Positions 1-7,348 of a stretch of 27,448 nt of DNA are shown here, piece after piece (positions within the stretch are counted from its first letter, which is position 1; the number at the start of each line of letters is the position of its first letter). The translations under genes were made by a program, and so were the position numbers. The DNA is from Hondaea fermentalgiana (lineage: Eukaryota > Sar > Bigyra > Thraustochytrida > Thraustochytriidae), in assembly GCA_014084085.1 (NCBI GenBank), contig NPFB01000129.1, positions 87,415 through 114,862 on the forward strand. The letters are read 5' to 3'. The notes beneath the pieces are model-generated. The model was not told the origin of the DNA and did not search any database. It saw only the letters and a list, made by a program, of their open reading frames with translations.

Positions 1-233
1 GCGGGGCGCGCGACCGGGACGCGCGCGGCCGCGCATTGATCATCGCGCAGCCGCATCATCCCGAGCTGCACGCGCGCACGCGCAGCCAAGCCCGCCCAGC
101 ACGCCTTGTTTGCGAGGCGCTGCGAGGCGCTGCAGACACGCTCGCCCGTCGCCTCGCCGCGGGCCCCGCGCACGCGCTCCCCGCGCTCTGCGTGCGCTTC
201 GCGATTGCGCCCGAGGTCAAGGCCGAGGTCGCG

Positions 234-251
234 CACGTGCACGTGCACGTG
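234..251. promoter_or_regulatory. Three back-to-back CACGTG palindromes
   Basis: CACGTG occurs at 234-239, 240-245 and 246-251 with no spacer, followed by CTCGAG at 252-257, just before the ATG at 304. CACGTG is the classic E-box/G-box core bound by bHLH and bZIP factors. The array could equally be a simple hexamer repeat, so the regulatory role is inference. Confidence 0.35.
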
Positions 252-254
252 CTC

Positions 255-296
255 GAGGTCGAGGTCGAGGTCGAGGTCGAGGTCGAGGTCGAGGTT
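255..296. repeat. GAGGTC hexamer tandem repeat
   Basis: About seven copies of GAGGTC in tandem, the last one degenerate, ending a few bases before the ATG at 304. The hexamer period keeps every frame open, which explains the Glu-Val and Arg-Ser runs in translations of this stretch. Confidence 0.85.
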
Positions 297-303
297 GGCA
301 GCC

Positions 304-2022
304 ATGGGAAGCGATTCGCGGCGCGCTTCCCGGCGCGCGTCCCGGCGCGCGAGCTCGAGCAAGAGCACGAGCAAGGGCAAGGGCAAGGGCGACGAGGAGG
401 CGAGCAGCTTCACGGTGGAGGGCCTCTTCGACTACATCAACGAGTCCGCGGCCTCGCTGGCACGCGTGATCTCGCTGGAGCGCAAGGAAGACAACAAGCA
501 GCATGACGAGGATGGCGACAACCCCGGCGGCTGGGAGGCCGAGGACCTACGGCCGCGCACCATGTCGGTCCACGCGAGCATCAAGAATCGCAAGTCCGGA
601 CAGCGTGTACGCTTCCACACCGAGGTTGAGGTCTTCCCGCTGCCCTCGGAAGAGGGTCAGGACGCCTGGCTCAGCCGGCGCGGCCATTGGGGCGCAGCGC
701 CCGAGGAAGACAGATACTGGAGCAAGTCCACGAATAGCTTCAAGCCCAGCAAAGACCCCGTCGCCCACCCGTGCGAGGAGAGCAGCAGCGACGAGGAAGG
801 CCCTGTCCTCGATCACACGCGGGACCACCGGGATTCGGTCTTGGGGAGTTTCTGGGAGACCATCAAACCTCTATTCCAGCTCCCCGACAGGTCAGCGACG
901 TCGTCCACGAATGGATCGAGCGACGATCTTGACCTCGAGGTAGAAATTGAGCTCGTCGAAGGTGATGGCCTCGACACGCAGAACGACGACGAAGACCGAG
1001 ACGAAGACAGCGTGGGTGACACCGATCTTGACGACGACTGTGATGACGAGGACGACGTGCATGACCGGCGACGTCACGAGCAAGAGAGCGCGGCACACGC
1101 GTCCAAGCTGCCGTGGTCAAAGTCACTCAGCAAACGCAGCAGCGTCGAGAGAAAAGCAAACGCGGGCGCGAGCCAGGCCGCTGCTATGTCCGGTGTCGAC
1201 CACGTGTATCCGCCCACTCGCAAGCGATTTGCATACAAGATCCCAAGCGAAGAGCGCCGTGCCAGGGCGGCTGACGAAGTCCTCAAGTCTCACGTGCTTG
1301 GGGGAAAGCTTTCGGGCTCTCAGGCTTCCGCGGCCGCATCCGCGGGCAAGGTGTTGGTCCTGCGAGGCCCTGACGGCGTAGCTTTTGGTGCTGCAGTCAA
1401 GCGCAAAGTACAGCTCAAGACGGGTAAAAAGTCCAAAACCAAACATTCGCGACCGAAAGCCCCAGAGGGGCTGTATGAGCGACGTCGTCGCCGTCGCGGC
1501 GAAACGCTTGCTCGCGGTCGCCGCGGTAAATCCGCAAAGAAACGCCCAAGCCTTCGTAGCCCAGGCATTGGCTTCAGTATGCGGCCTCGCTACATTTTCA
1601 TCTTCTTTGTACTGCCTCTTATTCTCATTGGCGTGGACGACATGGCTCCCTTTTTTGAGGACACGTGGTACTTCTTGACGCATTCCAACGAGGACTACAA
1701 GGTGCGCATGTCTCAGCCAGTGTCGATTCCTATTTGGCTGCGCATCTTTTATCCGACCTTGCGGCCCGAGTCGCAAGTTCTGAAAAATACATTGCGCATG
1801 GGCTCCTTTGTCATTGAATTCGGAGGTCTGCTCGTGCTGCTTCAGTTCGTGTACCAGTTGGTAAACTTATTTCGTGTTGGCCAGTCCGTCATTGAAGTGC
1901 ACGTTTCGGATGCCGAGGACTCGGATGAAGATTCCGATTACGACGACTCAGACGAGAGTGAAAGCAATCAAGGCCAAGATTACTCTTATCTGTTCAAGTG
2001 GCAACCGTCCCACCACGCGTAG
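304..2022 (+). CDS. Unrecognised two-pass membrane protein with RVRF motif and acidic tracts
   Basis: Encodes 572 aa from the ATG at 304, chosen because upstream translation is repeat-derived. I do not recognise a family. Visible features, in order: three tandem RRAS tetrapeptides (residues 6-17, basophilic-kinase-like sites); a segment with RVRF at 101-104 followed by EVEV and a Trp/Tyr-containing stretch to about 150, resembling a PP1-docking RVxF site; an acidic region around 205-252; a basic region around 365-415 with a six-Arg run; and two hydrophobic segments, about 430-450 and 500-523, separated by a loop with TLRPES. The C-terminal tail has a Ser/Asp/Glu-rich tract (535-556). Topology suggests a large N-terminal domain and a short tail on the same membrane face. 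It converges with the TMEM63-like gene, 248 bp away. The PP1 idea is inference from a four-residue motif. Confidence 0.7.
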   Translation: MGSDSRRASRRASRRASSSKSTSKGKGKGDEEASSFTVEGLFDYINESAASLARVISLERKEDNKQHDEDGDNPGGWEAEDLRPRTMSVHASIKNRKSGQRVRFHTEVEVFPLPSEEGQDAWLSRRGHWGAAPEEDRYWSKSTNSFKPSKDPVAHPCEESSSDEEGPVLDHTRDHRDSVLGSFWETIKPLFQLPDRSATSSTNGSSDDLDLEVEIELVEGDGLDTQNDDEDRDEDSVGDTDLDDDCDDEDDVHDRRRHEQESAAHASKLPWSKSLSKRSSVERKANAGASQAAAMSGVDHVYPPTRKRFAYKIPSEERRARAADEVLKSHVLGGKLSGSQASAAASAGKVLVLRGPDGVAFGAAVKRKVQLKTGKKSKTKHSRPKAPEGLYERRRRRRGETLARGRRGKSAKKRPSLRSPGIGFSMRPRYIFIFFVLPLILIGVDDMAPFFEDTWYFLTHSNEDYKVRMSQPVSIPIWLRIFYPTLRPESQVLKNTLRMGSFVIEFGGLLVLLQFVYQLVNLFRVGQSVIEVHVSDAEDSDEDSDYDDSDESESNQGQDYSYLFKWQPSHHA

Positions 2023-2108
2023 CCGCGGCGGGCGGGCTCTCTACACGGCACGGATTTTCTCTCTTTCCTGATCTGACTGAACATTTATAGAACCTTTAAC
2101 CTAACCCA

Positions 2109-2130
2109 ACGCAACGCAACGCAACGCAAC
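2109..2130. repeat. CAACG pentamer repeat between convergent genes
   Basis: Four or five tandem copies of CAACG lie in the 248-bp interval between the stop codons at 2022 (+) and 2271 (-). No terminator or gene is recognisable there otherwise. Confidence 0.7.
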
Positions 2131-2270
2131 ACAAATCAAATATGGTATTGTATTTCAGTCTGCTTCTACAAAACAAATCAGTCTTCTTCCTACTCAAAAG
2201 AAGACGTCGCAAACAAATCGCTCAAGGCCAAGCCGTGACCAAAATGGCTTAACTCTGAGCGTGTGCACAA

Positions 2271-5200
2271 TCAAGCATGTTCTAAAAGGGAAGAAGCGTG
2301 ATCGACACCGTCGTCGTCAAACGTCTCGTCACCATTGACTTTCTCTTCCGACTGCATTTGAGAGTCTTCGTCCTGCATCTGGGTCTCGGATGAGGAACCA
2401 TGTTGTGAGCCCTCGCCCCGCGGCAACGAAAACGAAGACGAGGATTTGCGCAAAAGCGTCGAGGGCCTGAACGATCTGCAGAGGGAATGTGCGTACGCCA
2501 GATAAGAGAGATCAGTCTGGCCAGTCTGCGAGTCGTCCGACGACCTTGCAAGCTCAGGATCAAAGAGGAATTTGGCCCGGCGTCGCAGCTGCTTTTCAGT
2601 AACAAAGGGCTGATCTGCAAAGCCAGCGCCTACAATCATACCTTCGTCGTTGTACTTGTCCACCATGAAGACGTAAAGAGCATCTGAGGCAGTGTAGATA
2701 AACAGTGCAAAAAGAAGCAAAAGCTGCACGGGCGTTCCGCGAATGACCTGCGTTCCGGGCACGGCCACCGAGCCGTCCGCATCAGAAACCACGGTGCAGC
2801 CGCGCGGATGCTGACCCGCAGCCATGGGCAGGATCTCGTTGCTCACGCACACGTACGAGGCAAAGTAGCCAATCGTACCAATCTGGTAAAGCAAGAGAGG
2901 AATGGGTAGATAGCGGACAGCAGCGCGTCCAATGCGACAGCGCGGTACGGAATGGCTCTTGTCGCGGCCATAAACGTGGTTAAGTTGATACTCATCGACA
3001 CAAATCTTGACGAAAAAGTACACCACACCAAACGGCAAGATGATAGGTACCGAAGTAGAAAAGACCACAACCAGGACTAGCACAGAAAGAAAGGTGGCGT
3101 ACTCGCTACCGAACTCAAAGGTCGATACTCGATCCAAATGCGGACGTTCCGATTCATGGCTTTGCCACGGGCACCGCAGCCGACCATTCAACATGCAATG
3201 CGACATGATCGACGAAAGGTCAATGAGCTGGAAGGCGGCGCCGACGAGTGTCTGCGTGATAATGTACGTGAGCGTAAAGGCTCCAGACGTGACCACGAAT
3301 ACCTGACCCAACAGTGCAAATGGGCTGGCGTCCTTGGACACGAGCGAGCCCACAAAGCTCTCGAGCGACTTGAAGGCCAACGCAGGAATAAAGAGAGTGT
3401 TAAGGAGTAGGAACCAAAAGGTTTTGCGCAGCGACGATTTTTCCTGCTGCGAGTACGTGTAATGCGGTTCCCACTTGCCCAGCACCGAGACGACGAACAT
3501 GAGCATGTTGTTGACTGTCACAATAAAGAGCTGGGGCACAAAAACAAAGATAAAGGCTGCCAGACCCGGATGATGCTCGTTCAGGCTGTCCATTTTGGCC
3601 AGCCACCACGATTCCACGTCTGGGTCCTCCTCTGAACCCGTGGACTTGCCCATGTGCGACAAAAGACCTAGGACGGACGCGGGCATAGAGAGCGCGACGA
3701 GGACAATGAAGATGAGCACGTTGACAAGGATCATGCGCATCATATAGACACGGCTGTCCAGATGCAGAGACTCCCAAATGAGGTCATGTGGGTCTGGAGA
3801 TGGTACCGCTTCCCAGTCGTACATGTGAGCACGCTCAATCTCGGCGTGCAGAGACTCGACTTGCGCGAGCAGCTTGATTGAAGAGAGCCTTCGAATCGGC
3901 ATCGGCGGGAATGACCGCGTCTCTTCGGGCTCAGCCAGCTCACCCTTGCCGTCGTCGTCGTTGTCGTTGTCATTGTCGATGTCGTCAAAACGCTGGTGTG
4001 CCGCGCGCTCCAACGCAACCTTGGCGGCGCCTTGTTCGAATTTTACCTTTGACTCGATGGCAAGCCGAATGGACTTGCGTCGTTCAATCGGATCTGCAAA
4101 TGCTGCGGCCAGATCGGCGCTCGCAAACGTTATGATGCACTTTCCGGAGTGCCGTGCTTGCAAGGTTGCCTCAAGGCGCCGCAGATCTCGGAGCTCCTGC
4201 TCCATGACTGACACGAGGTCCCAGCCGCGCGAACTCGGTGTTGACTCCAAAAGGCTTGCACGCGCACTTGCGTCCTCGTCCTCATCTTCCTCATCTTCCT
4301 CGTCGTCTTCATCCTCGATGCGGTCGTCATCCGTCACGGAACTTCCAAGCGAGGAAAGATCTGCTTCGGGATCCTGGTGCAAGCTTGCGGTCGCTTGAGG
4401 GGGCAAAGAAGCTTCTGGTTCGCTCCCAGTTACAAAGGTCTCCACGTCAACGCTGGAGGTAGGAGCTTCAATGTCGTCCTCAACTTTAGTCTCGCTGTCT
4501 TCAGCAGGGCGGCCGACGCGTCGTCGCCGACGACCTCTCTCGAGGTCCCCAATCTCAAAATGGAGCCATTCTGGGCTTCGGACACTGCGATTGGTCTTAG
4601 CATTTTCGAGATCCTCCTCATCTTCTTGCTTTGCCCTTGCATAGTCTCCGGTGAGAGGACTGGTGCCCTTGTGCAGCGCGCGGGCTTCTCGTTTTGTGAG
4701 CTTCGCGGAGCGCACTGTGGCTACGGCCTTGTCGAATGCGGCAGCAGCTTGCGGGTGCCGAAAGCTCGTCTTGGCAGCGAATTGCCGCAAGGTGCGCAAG
4801 TCTTGCTCAATTTGCTGGACGCGGCGCTCCACACGCGACGCCTCAGTGTTGTCCATAATCACAATGACGTTGCTCACCTGCCCAGGGTACAGAATACCGA
4901 GAAGTCGCTTTGTTTCCTTTTCGCCAAGGTCCTCGGGAAATTTGGACTTGATAAAGACAGAGGCATCCCACATGTCCAAAGAGCGTGCGCCAATCACGCC
5001 GTGTTTCCAGGACCATTGCACGTGCTGGCGGCAACGACTGACATAGCGAAAGTACAAGAATGAAAACACAAAGAGACTCGCCGTATGGACCCACAAAAGG
5101 GGCGAGTGTTTGCGCAAGTGCTGAATGGTCGAACGCGTAAAGTCCAGCGTCACCGTTTCGTCGCCGGCCGAAAGATGCAATGGAAGAAGCACGGAGCATC

Positions 5201-6473
5201 CCACCACTGTCATCATGGCGACGAGAACTGCCGTCTCGCGATGGATGGAGAGGTACAGCGCCCCCTCACTGCCCAAGTTCTCGAGGTCCTCACCACGACA
5301 GTGCCGTAAGCGCACCATGTTATAAAATGCTGCGCGAAGCTGCGACCACGCCAAGGAGAAGCCCTTGTGAAGCTTTCCGTATGTTGTGCTTTCGTCCCGC
5401 ACAGCATGCGTGTAAAAAGCAATGGCCGTAGTCGCTGCAACAGGCAAAAAGACCACCAAGCCAAACAAGCAGACCACGCCGATGGAGTCCCATCCCTGAG
5501 GCGGTTCAAACGCGTGGGAGTGCTGCAGATTTAATGTAGTCGCGTCGATGGCCAGCGTCTGCGTGGTCTGCCCGCCCCCGGTGCTATTTGAGATGACATA
5601 GACACCTTCACCGATCGCATTTCCGGCGGTGGGCGCCAAAGTTGCAGCGATGATCTGGGTTGCCTCCTGAACGGCTTGCGCAATCGTTGGAGCTAGCGCA
5701 ATCGTTGGAGCGATGGCAAGATCTGCCCCACCGCTTGCGATGGAAGGGGGAAACGTTGGCACAGCATTCGCATCTGGAAAGATCTCGGCACTCGTTGTTG
5801 GCGGGCTGGACTCTTGCGGCGTTTCAGGCTCGCTTGAAATGATCGGAGGATTCGTCGGCACAGATTGCGAAGGCGGTGATGTTGTCTTTGTTGTTGATGT
5901 CGTCGTCGTATCTGCTGGGGTGGTTGTCGTCGCATCTGTAGGCGACGCAGGGGCAGTCTCCGCGATGGTCGGCGGTGGTGAGGCCCCATTCGTCTCGGGT
6001 GGAGCAGAGTCTCCTCCGAGTGTCGGCGGGGCTGTCGCGACGACACTCGGAGGTGCTGTCGCGACTCCCGTCGTAGGCGGGGCGGACTTGGGCTCTTTGG
6101 TTGAACTTCCAATCTTCACGCTTGACACGAACTCCTGTACCTTTTGCTTGGGCGCCGTCACCGGCGCCGCCGCCGGTACCGCTGCTGGCTCCGCAGAGGT
6201 TTCCGGCGCTGCTGGAGCTGGAGCTGGAGCTGGAGCTGGAGCTGGAGCTTGAGCTGCTGCTGGCTCTGCAGAGGTTTCCGGCGCTGCAGCTGTTGCTGCT
6301 GCAACCTGCGGGACCTGCGTCTGCGCGTCCTGACCCGCCGTGCGCTCGCTCGCGGCCACCTGGACGAGCCTTTGCGTGGCATTCCCCTCTCCGGCGTCCT
6401 GCTCGAGCGTCGCGCTGTCTTCGCCCGGCCGCATCGCGCCTCCCTCCTCCTCCTCCTCCCCCTCGGGCGCCAT
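2271..6473 (-). CDS. TMEM63: TMEM63/OSCA/CSC1-family mechanosensitive cation channel
   Basis: 1400 aa from the ATG at 6473. The family forms osmo/mechanosensitive Ca2+-permeable channels related in fold to TMEM16. Seen here: a Pro/Ala/Thr-rich N-terminus to about residue 320; TM0 at about 329-356; two further helices at about 400-470; a cytosolic RRM-like segment beginning VSNVIVIMDNT (about 531) and resuming at CIITFASADLAAAF (about 778); then eight or so helices from about 905 to 1258, including the hallmark SVPIILPFGVVYFFVK preceded by FEFGSEYA, which matches the family's YA...PIIVPFG signature. The tail (1258-1400) is Ser/Asp/Glu-rich. Compared with the usual 700-800 aa, the extra length is the N-terminus, a ~220-residue insert in the cytosolic loop with a 16-residue acidic run near 716-733, and the tail. 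It is divergent from the hydrolase gene. The reading frame stays open to another ATG at 7034, but that extension is Arg-rich and low-complexity. Confidence 0.88.
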   Translation of the reverse strand: MAPEGEEEEEGGAMRPGEDSATLEQDAGEGNATQRLVQVAASERTAGQDAQTQVPQVAAATAAAPETSAEPAAAQAPAPAPAPAPAPAAPETSAEPAAVPAAAPVTAPKQKVQEFVSSVKIGSSTKEPKSAPPTTGVATAPPSVVATAPPTLGGDSAPPETNGASPPPTIAETAPASPTDATTTTPADTTTTSTTKTTSPPSQSVPTNPPIISSEPETPQESSPPTTSAEIFPDANAVPTFPPSIASGGADLAIAPTIALAPTIAQAVQEATQIIAATLAPTAGNAIGEGVYVISNSTGGGQTTQTLAIDATTLNLQHSHAFEPPQGWDSIGVVCLFGLVVFLPVAATTAIAFYTHAVRDESTTYGKLHKGFSLAWSQLRAAFYNMVRLRHCRGEDLENLGSEGALYLSIHRETAVLVAMMTVVGCSVLLPLHLSAGDETVTLDFTRSTIQHLRKHSPLLWVHTASLFVFSFLYFRYVSRCRQHVQWSWKHGVIGARSLDMWDASVFIKSKFPEDLGEKETKRLLGILYPGQVSNVIVIMDNTEASRVERRVQQIEQDLRTLRQFAAKTSFRHPQAAAAFDKAVATVRSAKLTKREARALHKGTSPLTGDYARAKQEDEEDLENAKTNRSVRSPEWLHFEIGDLERGRRRRRVGRPAEDSETKVEDDIEAPTSSVDVETFVTGSEPEASLPPQATASLHQDPEADLSSLGSSVTDDDRIEDEDDEEDEEDEDEDASARASLLESTPSSRGWDLVSVMEQELRDLRRLEATLQARHSGKCIITFASADLAAAFADPIERRKSIRLAIESKVKFEQGAAKVALERAAHQRFDDIDNDNDNDDDGKGELAEPEETRSFPPMPIRRLSSIKLLAQVESLHAEIERAHMYDWEAVPSPDPHDLIWESLHLDSRVYMMRMILVNVLIFIVLVALSMPASVLGLLSHMGKSTGSEEDPDVESWWLAKMDSLNEHHPGLAAFIFVFVPQLFIVTVNNMLMFVVSVLGKWEPHYTYSQQEKSSLRKTFWFLLLNTLFIPALAFKSLESFVGSLVSKDASPFALLGQVFVVTSGAFTLTYIITQTLVGAAFQLIDLSSIMSHCMLNGRLRCPWQSHESERPHLDRVSTFEFGSEYATFLSVLVLVVVFSTSVPIILPFGVVYFFVKICVDEYQLNHVYGRDKSHSVPRCRIGRAAVRYLPIPLLLYQIGTIGYFASYVCVSNEILPMAAGQHPRGCTVVSDADGSVAVPGTQVIRGTPVQLLLLFALFIYTASDALYVFMVDKYNDEGMIVGAGFADQPFVTEKQLRRRAKFLFDPELARSSDDSQTGQTDLSYLAYAHSLCRSFRPSTLLRKSSSSFSLPRGEGSQHGSSSETQMQDEDSQMQSEEKVNGDETFDDDGVDHASSLLEHA
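6181..6286. repeat. 33-bp direct repeats flanking a GAGCTG hexamer tract, coding
   Basis: Two near-identical 33-base copies (6181-6213 and 6254-6286, two mismatches) flank about six copies of GAGCTG. All are in frame in the TMEM63-like gene on the minus strand, where they encode PETSAEPAA blocks around an (AP)n run. Slippage or unequal exchange probably varies the length of this part of the protein. Confidence 0.85.
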
Positions 6474-6940
6474 CAACGGCCTCGCGCGCAGACCCGACCC
6501 GCGCGCGCGCCTCGCGACTCGCCCGGCCAAGGATTGCGGCTTTGCTCGGCCTGGCTTCGCTTTGCTTTTTTGCCCGCGCTCGGCGCGACCGTCTCGAAGC
6601 GGGTCTCGGGCTCTTTCTTTCTGTCGCGCTTCTCTTCTTCTCCTCCTTTTCCTCGCACGGCCCGCCCCGGATTTCCGGGCCCCCCCTGCGCCTTTTCCGC
6701 CTCCCCGCCCTGGCTCCGCCGGCTCCTGCTGCGGAAGCAAGGCCGCGCGCAAGTGCGCTATGGCTGGGCGCGAATGCGCTATGGCTCCGATCCGCACTTG
6801 CGCCGCGCGCGATTCCCGACTTGCGCCGTCGCGCCCAGCTCGCGGGCAGTCAGCCGGGCAGGCACGGGCCGCCAGTCGCCTGCGCCGCCTCGGCTCGGCT
6901 CGACTCGTCGCGCCCAGCCCGCTGCTCCTGCCGCGTCTCC

Positions 6941-6985
6941 GAGCCTTGCCGAGCCTTGCCGAGCCTTGCCGAGCCTTGCCGAGCC
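6941..6985. repeat. Four tandem copies of GAGCCTTGCC
   Basis: Perfect 10-bp repeat, four full copies (6941-6980) plus a partial fifth, in the shared upstream region of two divergent genes. Confidence 0.9.
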
Positions 6986-7226
6986 GGGAGCTGCCTGAAG
7001 TGACGTGCTGCGATGTGACGATGTGATGGACCATGCAGGAGGGGCATGACGCACCTGCGCCGTACTACTATAACGTGCAGCAAAACCTGGACGAGCGCGG
7101 CGCGACGAACCAGACGAGCGCGACCTGGACCGCGGCGACGGCCCAGCCCGCGGCGAGCTCGGAGCGGCAGCAGCGGCGGGAGGAGGAGGGAAGTACTCTC
7201 GCCGCTGGATTGCGCAGCGTCTGCCA

Positions 7227-7244
7227 GGGAGGGAGGAGGGAGGG
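7227..7244 (+). other. G-run cluster, possible G-quadruplex in the hydrolase leader
   Basis: Four runs of GGG (7227-7229, 7231-7233, 7238-7240, 7242-7244) separated by short A-containing loops, about 105 bases before the chosen ATG at 7349. The spacing fits a two- to three-tetrad quadruplex in DNA or mRNA. Folding is inferred only. Confidence 0.45.
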
Positions 7245-7348
7245 AGCGCGGCCCAGTCCAGGTTCGGTCGCTGCCACCTCGACGCCCACGCCGAGGGAGC
7301 TCCGTGGCGACGCGCGAGCCCGGGAGACAGACGCCGACAGGGAGCGAG

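Larger units (their letters stand above)
1..303. other. GC-rich 5' leader/upstream region of the first gene
   Basis: No gene is recognised here. The stretch is very GC-rich and ends in stacked short repeats (described separately) that run up to the ATG at 304. The reading frame of the downstream gene stays open through the stretch back to 106, but the translation is Arg/Ser-rich and repeat-driven, so I treat it as promoter and 5' untranslated leader. Confidence 0.5.
6474..7348. promoter_or_regulatory. Divergent promoter and leaders of the TMEM63-like and hydrolase genes
   Basis: 875 bp between opposing starts. It is GC-rich, holds a 10-bp tandem repeat and a G-run cluster (listed separately), and must contain promoters for both genes. 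Reading frames of both flanking genes are open deep into this region, reaching opposing ATGs only about a dozen bases apart (7034 minus, 7046 plus). Both upstream ATGs cannot comfortably be used, since no promoter would fit between them. Confidence 0.5.

Noticed and set aside
304..321. N-myristoylation of the first protein (Met-Gly-Ser-Asp start)
   Set aside because: Arg occupies the position normally Ser/Thr or small, so the pattern is not met.
1123..1776. 217-codon minus-strand frame over the first gene
   Set aside because: Antisense shadow; composition not protein-like and the plus frame has TM segments and ordered charge tracts.
4377..5063. 228-codon plus-strand frame inside the TMEM63-like gene
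   Set aside because: Antisense to conserved TM2 and RRM-like coding sequence; no recognisable domain.
6101..7026. Several 200-300-codon plus-strand frames over the channel N-terminus and leader
   Set aside because: Produced by the GAGCTG and GAGCCTTGCC repeats and GC-rich leader; all three frames are open at once, which argues against coding.
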